Part shown: one piece after another, positions 1-10,669 of the stretch
How positions within the stretch are numbered: the stretch's first letter is position 1
Layout of the letters: each line of letters begins with the position of its first letter
Position numbers and translations under genes: made by a program
Origin: Micropterix aruncella
Lineage: Eukaryota > Arthropoda > Insecta > Lepidoptera > Micropterigidae
Assembly (NCBI GenBank): GCA_944548615.1
Contig: OX155961.1
Span: 28,058,414-28,122,413, forward strand
Length of the DNA: 64,000 bases
Reading direction: 5' to 3'
Notes under the pieces: model-generated
Database searches by the model: none
Told to the model about the DNA's origin: nothing
Seen by the model: only the letters and a program-made list of their open reading frames with translations

Positions 1-14
1 AGTTATATAATAAC

Positions 15-660
15 TTACTTACTATCTAAAAGAACACCTAGATCCCGGATTGCATTTTTCTTGGTTATCGAGAAACCATTGACAGTATAAATAAATGGTA
101 GAATATTGCTTTTCCGCGTAAAACTAACGGTAGCACATTTCGCAGCATTCAGGAATAAACGATTCGAAGCGTAATAAAGAGATAGTCTATCTAGATCATC
201 CTGGACCAATTGACAGTCGTCAAGGGAATTAACAGGTGCGTACATTTTCATATCGTCAGCAAAAAGTAAAAACTTACAAAATTTAAAACAGGTATTTATG
301 TCATTGATATAAAATGTAAATAGAAGGGGCCCTAAAAGGCTACCCTGTGGGCCACAGGGTAGCCACAGGCTGTGGCAAGTATATCCTCGGGTGTGCCACA
401 GGCTGTGGCACACCCGAGGATATACTTGTCCAGTCGGATTTAAATCCTCCAATAACCACACGCTGGCAACGATTTTGTATGTACGATGCAAACCAACGTA
501 ATAAATCACCGTGAATTCCAACGGCACTTAATTTTGAGATAAGATTAGTATGGTCCACCTTGTCAAAAGCTTTGCTGAAGTCAGTATAAATAGCATCCAC
601 TTGATTGCGTTTACTCATTTGAAGCGACAGGAAACTCGTATATTTATACTGTTCTTGTTT
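15..660 (-). pseudogene. LINE reverse-transcriptase fragment, Jockey/CR1-like, interrupted
   Basis: Two overlapping frames on the minus strand together give the palm region of a non-LTR reverse transcriptase. The upstream frame (618 down to about 410) holds motif A as YTDFSKAFDKVDH and the start of motif B as SSGVPQ. The downstream frame holds the rest of motif B as GSLLGPLLF and motif C as LLFADD. The join between them is broken by an inserted double palindrome (338-428), which duplicates part of motif B and shifts the frame. No endonuclease is visible, and the coding sequence stops at the window edge after 'LGVLLDSK', short of the usual thumb region. The 5' side ends near the TTAA that borders the next element. 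This is a dead, 5'-truncated copy. The superfamily is inferred from motif wording; the exact clade is not certain. Confidence 0.85.
338..428. repeat. Two adjacent perfect palindromes inside the LINE RT
   Basis: Positions 338-350 and 352-364 are 13-base perfect inverted arms around one base. Positions 376-400 and 404-428 are 25-base perfect inverted arms around three bases. The 15-base palindrome GCCACAGGCTGTGGC occurs at 362-376 and again at 395-409. The block sits exactly where the RT motif GVPQGS should be continuous, so it is an insertion made from inverted copies of the flanking LINE sequence. Confidence 0.9.
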
Positions 661-679
661 TACTACGCTTCTACCTATC

Positions 680-1258
680 TTAACGCTTTAGGGATGATGC
701 GACATTATGTGTATCATAAATTCAAAAATCATTTTATGAATTATCGAAAACGTATAATTTATACATTATATTTTTCCATGCGATTGAGACAGCAGAAACT
801 TAATATCAGGAAAAAAAATATTGTTCAAAAACATACCGTTTTTTTTAATATCGCAAACAACCAACGAATTCTGGTGGGTTTAAATTAATAATCAAATTAT
901 TTATAGCCACTTTCTCAATTAGATTTTTTTCAGTACGTTTTTTAGTACGTATCATTCTCACTTCCTAGGGTGCCTCTCCACTTAGTGAAGGTTGGCAGTC
1001 AGCTCTGCATATGCTATCTGAGTTAAATATCTGTCTGATATCTGAGTTAAAAAATAAAATTATGATATTTCAGAAAAAGTTTTCCCTTTGCGTTTTATGG
1101 ACCATAGAGGCACGTAGGTCCCATCAATATGTATAAAATTTATTATTCCATTTATTTACAAAACTTGATATATATGTTATTAACATCGCCTTTTAACAGT
1201 TTTATGTATCAAACGTTTCCATTCTCTTTCGCAAACCCTATGGTCCTCAAAGGTTTAA
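680..1258. mobile_element. piggyBac-type MITE, copy 1 (TTAA flanks)
   Basis: TTAA at 680-683 and 1255-1258 flank a 571-bp AT-rich element. The left end reads CGCTTTAGGGATGAT and the right end, reversed, AACCTTTGAGGACCAT. They are imperfect terminal inverted repeats of a CCCTTTRRGGAC type. The interior matches the element at 44316-44839 over most of its length (shared blocks around ATTTTATGAATTATCGAAAA and AATATCGCAAA). It has no coding capacity of its own, so a piggyBac-like transposase in trans is inferred from the TTAA target. A 54-bp LINE tail lies inside it. Confidence 0.7.
961..1014 (-). mobile_element. 3'-terminal scrap of an RTE LINE
   Basis: These 54 bases match the 3' end of the RTE LINE at 53296-54080. 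On the minus strand they read GCAGAGCTGACTGCCAACC, the codons for the ending AELT.NLH, followed by the GGAGAGGCACCCTA 3' untranslated end. It is an extremely 5'-truncated insertion within MITE copy 1. Confidence 0.7.
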
Positions 1259-2045
1259 TCACTTGCGTTTATTTACCTAGGCCTTTTATAGGCAGTGGAC
1301 AATTTTACGTATGTAAGAGGGTATGTAGGTATAGAAAAATCAAATGAATGAATGAATAAGACATAAAATAAAAGTATAATGAAGCAAGAATTACATATTT
1401 TATTAACAGTTTTAGTTCATATCTATTAAATATTAATGGCATAATTATTTTTCAAAAGTATTCTTTACCTAATTAGCGCTATTATTGGCACAATCATATC
1501 CTCTATGTCGACATCATGTCATATTTTAGAGTGTTGTTTATTTTAAATGCAAATAAATTACAGATTCCCAGAAGCGTTTGTGCAGTCCGCGGACTCATTT
1601 TCTGATCCTACCTACGATTATGGCTTAAGGTAAATATTTAATTGATTATCTTCCAGGACAACTGTATAAGCTTTTATTTGTAATGTATGTAACAGTTTAA
1701 CTTTTTTTAACCTACCTGGTCACAGCCAACCTGGCCTCGTTTACGAATATCGCAGCAATATCGACGTTCTATCAGTTGAGAACCATAAGACGGATTGTTC
1801 AGCTCAAAGGACGTTACCAGACCCATTAAATGTATAATACTTTTTAAGCACTCTAAACACACCTATTGCTTTGTCTTGTTTACCTCATTATGTACCTCAT
1901 CATTACTTGTAACTTCAAGTAAATTACAGATTCCAAGAGGAGTTGTTTGTACAATCCAGAGGCAGAGCGCCGTTGGATCTGGATAAAATATACTTATCCA
2001 CATTAATTCAGTCGTTTCAGCTATTGTGTCGGATATAGTTTGTTT
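1259..2045. other. Unassigned, no gene seen
   Basis: No coding region or element boundary could be supported. Two short stretches resemble one another: AATTACAGATTCCCAGAAG near 1556 and AATTACAGATTCCAAGAGG near 1922. GCACTCTAAACACACCTAT near 1848 recurs near 6091. They are probably worn dispersed repeats. Confidence 0.4.
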
Positions 2046-2049
2046 ATAC

Positions 2050-2655
2050 TCTTGTGAGGTACCACCCCTCACAAGACTCCAAATTGTTCGGTGTGAGGTG
2101 GTGGTATCAACTTACGAGCTATCTCCGTATTGAAAGGCGGTTTTGAATGAAGTAGAAGAAATTTATTGGTCGAATTTTTGATATAGCCAGTTATAACGCT
2201 TCCCGAACAGTTTACGTTGACGCGAGTGTATAGATACGCGACTGCGGTTACGAGGATATATGTATGAGGAATGTATGTGTGCCCCTAGTATCTTGTACTG
2301 GGCACGGCTCGAGTCTGCGGGATTACAGACTGATGTTTCGTGACTGGGGAGGATAAGGAAAGGAAACCAAGGAGCCGGATTCGTTGACACACCTCGTGAG
2401 AAGGGTACTGAACATGCCGTCGCAACCTTGGGGGAAGGTGATCGCTCGGGGAATGATACTTTGGTTGCTTTTTCGCCAGTTTATATAGCCCGATAAATGA
2501 TGCAATCCAAAATATTCCGAGTAAAAGTATTGTTTCATCCTGCTGATTCATGGCTGCACGGGTTAAAATAATAGCTGAATTGTGTCAGTGGATTTCACTG
2601 GAAATCGATGCATTTGTTGATCGCATGTAATGGACTTAAGGTCCGTTACATTCTT
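2050..2655 (-). repeat. Unclassified ~600-bp repeat X, copy 1
   Basis: This stretch is the reverse-oriented partner of 6437-7045. Read on the minus strand it opens with an 18-base near-palindrome, GTAACGGACCTTAAGTCC, then CACTGACACAATTCAGCTA. It carries a short open frame beginning MNQQDETILLLGIFWIAS and closes with CACACCGAACAATTTGG and a GTGAGG...CCTCAC hairpin. The other copy carries the same frame with MNQHDETILLLGIFWIAS. Hairpin-like ends suggest a mobile element, but I see no TSD and do not recognise the class. The shared frame may be only shared ancestry. Confidence 0.55.
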
Positions 2656-2813
2656 TATTGTGAAATTTCAGAATAGGCGGGTTTATTGTGATAGGATATT
2701 ATCATAAAATCAGCCTTTATATGAAGTATTTATATGCATGTGTTCGTGTAACATGAGTGCTATAAACTAAATTGAAATGCAATTCCGTTAATTTTATCCC
2801 AACAGAAAATAAT

Positions 2814-2884
2814 CACCCAACCGGGAATCGCACCCGGAACCTTACAATGTAAGATCATGCGTCCTAACCACTGTCACAGGGCCA
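2814..2884 (-). repeat. tRNA-like sequence (SINE head or tRNA pseudogene)
   Basis: On the minus strand there is an A-box-like AGTGGTTAGGACGC, a B-box GGTGCGATTCC, and a perfect 5-bp T-stem CCGGG/CCCGG around a 7-base loop. The anticodon stem and the acceptor stem do not pair properly, so this is not a working tRNA. A tRNA-derived SINE head is the most economical reading. No tail or TSD was found. Confidence 0.6.
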
Positions 2885-3028
2885 CAGTGCTATCACCTCT
2901 TGCAAAATATAAAACCAGTGCAGTGATTGTACTTCCGGTAGCAAGATATCTGGAAAAGCACTTACTGAACTAAATACCTAATAGATACATTTATTTTACA
3001 GTTAAGTGTACTGGTCGATTAAACCATA

Positions 3029-3215
3029 GCTCATTTTTACACGACTGCCTACAAAAAAGGGGGGTAGTATGTTTAGGGTTCATGTATGTATATTTTCCAT
3101 TTTTTATTCCACCATAACTTCAAAGGACTTGAACCGATTTAGAAGTGTGTGGTAATGTTAGAATCGATATGCCATCCTGTGTCATAGGGTACGTGCGAAG
3201 ATCCCTTGCTATCAT
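3029..3215 (+). repeat. Dispersed repeat 'ACGACTGCC', copy 1
   Basis: The block starts ACACGACTGCCTACAAAA, passes through CCACCATAACTTC and GATTTAGAAGTGTGTGG, and ends near GTGTCATAGGGTACGTG. The same order of blocks occurs at 33218-33480 and 61585-61740. It is a dispersed repeat of unknown class, with no coding potential. Confidence 0.65.
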
Positions 3216-3504
3216 ATAAGGAGAAAGCAACGTCTTCGATATAAATCGCTGTGATACAAGTTGAGTGTGCTATGACACTCTATAACAGTCTATATCAAAC
3301 AAAATATATTTGGCGTGTTAATTAAATATAGTTGTGTGTCTAAAAATATTACGTTTTACTAAAATTTATACACCATAAAAAAAGTTTGTATTCTTAAAAA
3401 CTCAAATTGACTTAGATCGTTCTTCACCGTAACCCTTCTTATTTTTATTGATTTTGATTATCCCAGCTTCCAGCTCCCAGCTACTTATAGCTCTATTGCC
3501 TAAA

Positions 3505-4960
3505 TAAAAATAAACAAAAACACGGTAATTTCCAATACAGTATTCCGCTACCGCGACCGTAAAAAAGGTCACCAGTAATGAATGTTTACCGCTGCCGACC
3601 GCTGCATTTCATCTGCATTTATCGGCCCAGCGTTTGATTAGCCATTTGATTAATTAACATACACCCGGCGATTCGCCGCCGCATCCATTAACCCATTCCG
3701 GACCTATTATTTAATTGCTGAATGAAATTAACTGCGACCATATACTGTAATTAGGTCACCACATTATAACAAAATTCGGGACGTTTTTCGTGTTCATATT
3801 AACCCTTCAGGCCTCGGACCCTTAGCCGATTGACAAGTTGATGTCCCAAAAAATTTTAGTAAAAATTAGTAAAAAAAAAGAATTATGACACTGTCTCACC
3901 AAAACATTAATTACTGCCAAACCACTGTACCCATAATTAAAATAAAACATATTAACATAATAAAATAAAACAAATAAAATTAAAATTAAATTAAAACGGG
4001 GCCGTCACGCTGAATCGTGTTTTGGCCGATATCGGCCAATCGGGGCTCTAGGGGTTAATGGGTTATAATTTCATAGATTCCTGTATGATTATTTATTTTA
4101 TCGTTAGTTGATATGTTTGTTTGCAAACACTTTATTGCACACACAATATATTACAACATGGTGGGCCTATTGCTAATTGCCAATAACTTACGACCATACG
4201 GCCAGGGTTATTTTGACTAAATGTTTATATAGGAAAATTATTACATATTATATGGATTTCTTATAAAGTAGTTGACATAATTAATGAGTTACAATTACAT
4301 AATAAACAACAAAAAAAATATGGAAAAATGACTGAAATTAATAACATATGTCAACTGAGATCAAAGGGAGGAATTGAAAAGGACAAGCTGGAGGGTATTT
4401 ATGCATTAGTAAATGTCTCTTAATATATATTTTAAACCCGAGGTTTCAAGTTGTCTCAGTGGCAAAGGCACAGATTTACTGATTAGGGCCGCCTTCACTG
4501 CTACTTGGACATAACATTTTATGAATGCGGAGGAATAGCCAGTAGAAGATTTTCCTGAGAGCGTAATGGAATGCCATAGGATGAAAGCGGAGAGAAGATT
4601 TTTGAATGAATTGGTACACGAAAGAGTAAGGTGAGTCGGTGAAAATCCCGATATTATCTAATGGGGAGCCAATCCAATTGCCTACAAAAGGCCGACATAT
4701 GATAAAACTTTTTCAGGAAATAAACAAATCGAATACAAGCGAATTATCGTATCTTTCATGGAACAGTAACTATATCTTGTCTTTTTCTGTTCCCATGTCC
4801 GCTACCGAACGTTGGTAACCTTATTAGACAGCCAGATATAGTGCAAGGAGGCTATATCCAATACTACCTGTCTTACCTCCAGGCTCTGTAGTTTTAAACA
4901 TTCAGGCTCTCCTCATAGATTTCATTGATTTCGATCCTTTCAGCTATTTTTCAAATACAA
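3505..4960 (+). repeat. ~1.4-kb composite repeat, unit 1
   Basis: This is the most complete copy of a unit whose blocks recur in fixed order. The first block begins at GGTAATTTCC near 3520 and contains TTCCGCTACCGCGACC. Then come TTATAATTTCAT (4063), CACTTTATTGCACACAC (4128), the AATAAACAA block (4300) and AAATCCCGATATTGTCT-like sequence (4640). The last block is ATGTCCGCTACCGAACG (4795) to AGGCTCTGTAGTTTT (4881), which runs directly into the next copy's first block near 4960. About 230 bp at 3810-4045, including GGCCGATATCGGCC, look like an insertion. No protein is visible. Confidence 0.6.
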
Positions 4961-5289
4961 ATAACTAAAAATATGGCGCTTATATACGGCAATAACAAAT
5001 AGAGGCGCTTCGCCGCCGCACGCATTAACCCTGCGACCATATACTGTAATTAGGCCACTTTTAAAAATATTATCGCAAAATTCGGGCCGATTTTCGTGTT
5101 GATATTAATGGGTTATAATTTCATAGATTCCTGTATGATTATTTATTTTATCGTTAGTTGAAATGTTTGTTTGCAAACACTTTATTGCACACACAATATA
5201 TTACAACATGGTGGGCCTATTGCCAATTGCCAATAACTTAAACCAGGGTTATTTTGACTAAATGTTTTTGTAGCCAAATTAGTATATAA

Positions 5290-5655
5290 TATATTATACA
5301 ATATATTGAACAGTTTGGCTATCTACTAATAAACACTTTAGCTATCTATTACTGTACACTTTAGCTATCTATTACTGAACACTTAGCTATCTATTACTGA
5401 ACACTTTAGCTATCTATTACTGTACACTTTAGCTATCTTCTACTGAAGTTTAGCTACCCACTACTGAACAGTTTGGCTATCTACTACTTTAGCTACTATA
5501 CTTACTACTACAATATCTACTACTTACTACTACACTTTAGCTATGTATTACTGAACACTTTAGCTATCTATTACTGAACACTTTAGCTATCTATTACTGT
5601 ACACTGTAGCTATCTACTACTGAACAGTTTATCTATCTGCTACTGAACAGTTTTG
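5290..5655. repeat. 23-bp minisatellite
   Basis: About fourteen tandem copies of a 23-base unit close to ACTTTAGCTATCTATTACTG plus AAC. Variants alternate TGAAC and TGTAC. The middle copies (about 5440-5530) are degenerate. The array lies inside composite unit 2, and the hairpin-forming TTTAGCTGTGGT...ACCACAGCAGCTAAA (5669-5720) follows it. Confidence 0.9.
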
Positions 5656-5879
5656 TAAAATTTTAGCTCTTTTCGTTTAGCTGTGGTACCTAATTGTTTA
5701 GGTGTCACCACAGCAGCTAAACTGTTTTGTAATTATTTACTGAATCTTCGGTAACTAGTTACAAAACAGTTTTTTCAGTGTAAGTGTATTTTTTGAAAAA
5801 TATTTGTTTTATGTAAAATTAATGAGTATAAGTAAAATTAATGAGTACAATTTATTTAATAAACAAACAAAATGTAGAA

Positions 5880-6125
5880 AGGCTTTCCTCGGGCTTAATT
5901 TCAGGCTCTTATCATAGCAATGATTATATAGGGTATTAGAATGCTCAATGCCGTACTGCGTTTTGGCAGTTAGGATTTTACTACGAAATGCAACATGTAG
6001 AATCACTCATTATTTCAAATATTAATTAATCTTCTCTTATGTTCAATTTGGCGGCGTTTATTATACGGCAATATGGCGGCGCACTTTAAATAGCACTCTA
6101 AACACGCCTATACTGTAGCCTAACT
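5880..6125 (-). repeat. Repeat Y, copy 1, with coding-like chunk
   Basis: On the minus strand the frame reads HVAFRSKILTAKTQYGI. It is related to the unknown remnant at 35275-35330 (HVAFHSKILTADTLYGI) and to 8118-8166 (FRSKVPTANTQ). Upstream of the chunk, CTCTTATGTTCAATTTGG and a stretch rich in GGCGGCG match the copy at 8118-8335. The class is unknown; the protein fragment seems to have travelled with the repeat. Confidence 0.5.
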
Positions 6126-6436
6126 CAAAGCAAACTATTAATATATAACTAACCGATGTTTTAAGTCATACCTATAATTATATTACTGTTATTTACATGA
6201 ATATGGCAATTTATATCTTTTCATACACAGGTTTCAGTACTTAATAATTACAAACTTTATTGCACACACAATAGAGTACAGCATGGTGGGGCCTATTGCC
6301 ATGTGGCAATGTCTTACGACCATACCGCCAGGTCCATGTAACTGAATGTTTATTAAATTGAATGAATGCAAATTAATATATAGTAAGTGTATTGTTTTAA
6401 AAAACAGTTGTCAAAATTAATGAGTTTGTAGTTTGA

Positions 6437-7045
6437 ACTGTAACGCCCTTAAGTACCGTCACATGCAATCAACAAATGCATTGATTTCCAGTGAAATACA
6501 CTGACACAAATTCAGCTATTTTGCTACCTCGTGGATGAATCAGCACGATGAAACAATACTTTTACTCGGAATATTTTGGATTGCATCATATATCGGCATA
6601 TATAAACCTACGAAAACGCAACCAAAGTATCATTTCTCGAGTGATCACCTCCCCCAATGTTGCTACGGCATACTCGGTATCCCTCTCACGAGGTCGCTCA
6701 ACGAGTCCGGCTTCTTGGTTTCCTTTTCCGACCTTTTCTGATCGAGAAGCATCAGTCTGCATCCCCGCGGACTCGAGCAGCGCCCAGTACGAGATACTAG
6801 GAGCCCAAGTAAAATCCTTATCCTCACATCCTCGTAAATTCGGTCATTCCGCGAGTCACTTCATCCGCGTCAATATTACCTATTCGGGAAGCGTTACAAC
6901 TGGCAATATCGAACTCTCAATTAATTCAATAAATACCTTCTGATTCACTCAAAATCGCCTTTTAATACGGATATAACCCGAAAGTTGACACCACCACCTC
7001 ACACCGCACAATCTGGAGTCTAGTGAGGGGTGGTCCCTCAAAGTA
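6437..7045 (+). repeat. Unclassified ~600-bp repeat X, copy 2
   Basis: This is the plus-oriented partner of 2050-2655. It runs from GTAACGCCCTTAAGTACCG through CACTGACACAAATTCAGC and the frame starting MNQHDETILLLGIFWIAS to CACACCGCACAATCTGGAG and GTGAGGGGTGGTCC. Two overlapping frames stay open here (6535-6741 and 6548-6943). They diverge from the other copy in their second half, so neither is a convincing gene. It interrupts composite unit 2 near an AATGAGT/ACTCATT junction. Confidence 0.55.
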
Positions 7046-7644
7046 CTCATTAATACAAAATAAACAAAAAATAAAAATGAAAAGGGACCGATTTTAATAA
7101 TATGTGTTAACTGGATATCAAAGGGAGTATGGCTGAATATAAAAGGACATTCTAAGAGAGCGGGTGGAGGTGTAGGGTATTTATAAATTAAGTAATCGCC
7201 TTCTAATAGATTTTTTAAACCAGAGGTTTACAAGTAGTCTCAGTAACAGAGGCACAGAGTTATATGTTCGGGTCGCCTTCACTGCAAATAACTTGGAGGT
7301 ATAGCCATAGGTATAGCCAGTAAAAGCGCAATGAAATGCCATGAGATGAAAGCGGAGAGAAGAGATCATACAAATAAGAAGGCATGTTTCAATGAATTAC
7401 ACAAAAGTGTAAGGTGAGTATGTGAAAATCCCGACATTGTCTAATAGGGAGCCACTCCATTCACCTACGAAAGGTCGATATGTGATCATACTTCCTCAGG
7501 GAATAAACAAATCGAATACAAACGCATTGTCCTATCTATGTAGGAACTATACCTCTTCTTATGCCGTTTCCATGTCCGCTACCGAACGCTGGTCAACTCA
7601 TTAGACATATATCATGTAAGATGGCTTTGCCCGATAGACCGATA

Positions 7645-8125
7645 AAACTAGAGCTGTCGACTATAAAGGGCGAATCCGTCACCTCAGAAAGTTTTACCGA
7701 AATTTGATCGTTCTGTCTCCCGTAAGCTGAGCGCAGAAGACTTAGGACAAAACAGTCCAGCGTCAAGCTCCGCCACATGCCCGTAAGAGGCCAATGCCTT
7801 AACCGCGAGATAGCCAGGTATGTCACCCAGCGGGCCGACACTCACGCCCTTACTACCAGTCGCAACCAGATTAATCCGGTCTCCCGACTGGTTACGAGTT
7901 CATTGGTTAGTCAGAATTCACAATCGATTGGCTGACGCCGCACGGTGCGCAGACCGTCCAGGAGCGCCAGAAGATTGACTCCTGGGAGAAACTAACCCCT
8001 CAGGCCAGAGTCCTACCCGGGCTCGCACTTTATGCGTGGAGGTCACCGGATGGGTGTTAACCCGTAAGTGTGATCGACTTTGAACAAATGGGTCTTCGTG
8101 GCCAACTCGAACAGAGCCCATTAGC
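7645..8125 (-). repeat. GC-rich family, copy a (internally deleted)
   Basis: The copy begins at the family's end signature (CTGTCGAC, 7654) and finishes at the start signature CCCATTAGCTCCCA (8106-8119). It is missing roughly 230 bp of the middle, after CTGGTTACGAGTTC. It joins directly to repeat Y copy 2, so the minus strand reads from FRSKVPTANTQ straight into the GC-rich family start. Confidence 0.75.
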
Positions 8126-8335
8126 TCCCACTGCGTGTTAGCAGTTGGTACTTTGCTACGAAACATTGTTTGTTTACATTGTTTAAAATAGTGATTAATT
8201 TTCTCTTATGTTCAATATGGCGGCATTCTTTATATGACAATATCTCGGCGCACTTTAAATGGCGCTCTATTTAACTCAACGTAAAATATTTATATAAAAA
8301 CAATATATTTTATAAGTCATAGCTATAATTATCTC
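8118..8335 (-). repeat. Repeat Y, copy 2
   Basis: It shares CTCTTATGTTCAATATGG, a GGCGGC stretch and GCACTTTAAATGGCGCTC with 5880-6125, in the same order. The minus strand begins a frame MFRSKVPTANTQ that reads on into the adjoining GC-rich repeat for 82 codons. This is a chance fusion rather than a gene. Confidence 0.5.
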
Positions 8336-8949
8336 GCTCTGGCTAAAGCCACCACAGAATCTTCTGTGGTCTGGGACTGCATGCAAGAGCTCAACAAATT
8401 GGAAAAAGCCAATAAAATCACCCTATTATGGATACCGGGTCATCAAGGCATACCCGGCAACAAAGAGGCCGACAGACTGGCAAAACTGGGCACACTGGAA
8501 TGCCCGGTGGAGCCAGTTGTAGGGGCCCCTTTGCTATAGGTAGAAAAATCATCAGGGACTGCTTGGAGCAGGAACATCGGGCATCCTGGAAACAGAGCCA
8601 GGGATGTCGCCAGGCAAAAGCCACGATGGAGCAACCACTACAAAAGAAAACCATGGCTCTACTTGACATGAGCAAGAAGAACCTTAGAACCACTATCGAT
8701 CTCCTCACCGGTCAAACGACTCTTAGAGCACATCTATTCAACCTTGGCTTGATCGAGAGCAAAGACTGCCGAATATGTGGCGAAAAACCTGAAGACAGCA
8801 TACACATCGTTGGTCGCTGCCCAGGCCTCGCCGCAAAAAGACGCAGTTTACTGGGACGAGCCTTTTTAAAACCCAGCGATCTGACCAACTTGAAGGTCAG
8901 TGATCTACTTGGACTGGTAAGAAGCACTGGGCTGCTAGCTCACCACTGA
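8336..8949 (+). pseudogene. LINE RNase H domain and C-terminus, frameshifted
   Basis: The first frame (8336-8539) gives the end of a LINE-encoded RNase H: TLLWIPGHQGIPGNKEADRL holds the conserved GHxGIxGN and the AD pair near the active site. It stops at TAG 8537. A shift near 8530, inside GCCCCTTTGCTATA, moves to the frame that runs to 8949. That frame carries the zinc-knuckle-like C-terminal region CRICGEKPEDSIHIVGRCP, typical after RNase H in I/LOA-like LINEs. RNase H in a LINE removes the RNA strand during target-primed reverse transcription. RT and endonuclease are absent, so this is a 5'-truncated dead copy. Clade assignment is inferred. Confidence 0.8.
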
Positions 8950-9284
8950 CCTAACCATATTGTGGGTAGTTACAAGATATCTTATAGATTTAGGTGACAT
9001 CAAGAGCTGGAAACAAGCCCCCCAATCCGTTTACTACCACTACCCCTGCTACTACTAATTAATTAATTAATCAATACCCACGGCCTGCGTTTAAAAATGA
9101 GCCATAACATATATACCTTACTATGACATTGAGCAATCTACTACCCCATATATACAATGCTCAAAATTACCGTTTAAAAATTAACGATGACAGATATGTT
9201 CCATATTCAAATATATTAGGTATACGCTAATTCAAATGGGATATGTTCATTGATTTCGTTTCTACCAGCTACTGTTCAAATATA

Positions 9285-9590
9285 AATAACCAAAAATACG
9301 GTAATTTCCGATAGAGTATTCCGCTACCGCGACCATAAACGTGACCGGTCAGTAGTAATGAATGTGTGCCGCTGCCGAGCGTTGCCATTTCATCTGCATT
9401 TCCGGCCCAAGCGTTTGATTAGCCACCTGATTAATTAACATTCGCGCGGCGCTGCACCGCTGCATACATTCACTCGTTTCGGACCCATCATTTAATTTCT
9501 GAGTTAAATTAACTGAGACCATATACTGTAATTAACCACCTCTGAGAATATTATCGCGAAAAGTTGGGCCATATTATATTAATGTGTTAT
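9285..9590 (+). repeat. ~1.4-kb composite repeat, unit 3 (first block)
   Basis: The TACGGTAATTTCCGATAGAG and TTCCGCTACCGCGACC block is present, ending in ACTGTAATTAACCACC and TTATAATTTCAT. It is preceded by AAATATATTAGGTATACGC (9208), which also precedes the block in unit 4. Satellite expansion starts at its right end. Confidence 0.65.
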
Positions 9591-10668
9591 AATTTCATGC
9601 TATCCTGTGTCGTTTACTTATCTCATTATCTCTCTTCAACTCTATATCTCACTGTCGTATTTATGAAGCAACTAAGTTCATTCTTCTTATATTTCTTTAT
9701 ATTAATGTATTATAATTTCATACTTTCCTGTATCGTTTACTTATCTCATTGTCTCGTCTCTATTCAACTATTTAATCTCATTATCGTATTTATGAATAAG
9801 CTATGCCCCTTTTTCTTTTCTCCTAATAATGTGTTATATTTTCAAACTTTTCTTTGTTGTTTACTTACCTCATTATCTCTAATCAACCCTTTATCTCATT
9901 GTCGTATTTATCAAGCAACTAGGTTCGTTCTCCTTCTTTTTCTATATATTAATGTGTTATAATTTCATACTTTCCTGTGTCGTTTACTTATCTCATTGTC
10001 TCTATTCAACTCTTTTTTATCTCATTATCGTATTTATGAAGAAGCTATGCCCCTTCTTCTTCTTTTCTTCTAATAATGTTTTATATTTTATACTTTTCTG
10101 TGTCGTTTACTTATCTCATTATCTCTATTCAACCCTATATCTCATTGTCGTATTTATGAAGCAACTATGTCCCTTCTTCTTCTTTTTCTTCATACTAATG
10201 TGTTATAATTTCATACTTTCCAGTTTCGTTTACTTATCTCATTGCCTCTATTCAACTTTTCATCTCATTATCGTCTTTATGAAGAAGCTATGCCCATTTC
10301 TTAATAATGTGTTATATTTTCATACTTTTCTGTGTCGTTTACTTATCTTATTATCTCTATTCAACCCTTTATTTCATTGTCATATTTATGAAGCAACTAT
10401 GTCCCTTCTTCTTCATTTTCTTCATACTAATGTGTTATAATTTCATACTTTCTTGTGTCGTTTACTTATCTCATTTTCTCCCATCAATTTTTATCTTATT
10501 GTCGTACTTATGAACCAACTATGTTCCTTCTTCTTCTTTTTCTTCCTATTAATGTGTTATCATTTCATACTTTCCTGTGTCATTTATTTATCTCATTGTC
10601 TCTGTTCTACTCTTTATCTCATTGTAGTATTTATGAAGCAACTATATCTCTTCTTCTTCTTCCTTTAG
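9579..10668. repeat. ~123-bp satellite with alternating monomer types
   Basis: Nine monomers start at about 9579, 9700, 9823, 9947, 10071, 10194, 10303, 10427 and 10549. Steps are 121-124 bp, except one of 109. One type reads TTATAATTTCATACTTTCC and the other TTATATTTTCATACTTTTC, each with a matching second half (GAAGCAACTATG versus GAAGAAGCTATG). From 9823 to 10427 they alternate strictly, a higher-order dimer of ~247 bp. The first bases of the monomer are the TTATAATTTCAT block of the composite repeat, so the satellite expanded from it. Long open frames here are a by-product of low complexity. Confidence 0.9.
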
Positions 10669-10669
10669 C

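Larger units (their letters stand above)
4960..7605 (+). repeat. ~1.4-kb composite repeat, unit 2, heavily interrupted
   Basis: It follows unit 1 without a gap. The first block is partly deleted (4960-5110). The TTATAATTTCAT and CACTTTATTGCACACAC blocks are at 5110 and 5175. A 23-bp minisatellite, a repeat Y copy and a repeat X copy break the middle. The second CTTTATTGCACACAC block is at 6252. The later blocks resume at 7046-7605 with AATCCCGACATTGTCTAAT and ATGTCCGCTACCGAACGC. Confidence 0.5.

Noticed and set aside
550..888. 112-codon plus-strand frame
   Set aside because: It starts opposite the LINE RT and runs on into the TTAA MITE, crossing an element boundary; no domain.
2814..2884. 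Functional tRNA gene
   Set aside because: The T-arm and B box are good, but the anticodon and acceptor stems do not pair, so it is kept only as a tRNA-like repeat.
5290..5655. Possible CRISPR-like array
   Set aside because: The units are contiguous 23-bp tandem repeats with no unique spacers, in a eukaryotic repeat context.
6548..6943. 131-codon frame in repeat X
   Set aside because: It overlaps another open frame (6535-6741), and the second half does not correspond to the other copy of the repeat.
8418..8927. Minus-strand frames opposite the RNase H region
   Set aside because: They are shadows of the plus-strand LINE coding sequence, which has the conserved motifs.
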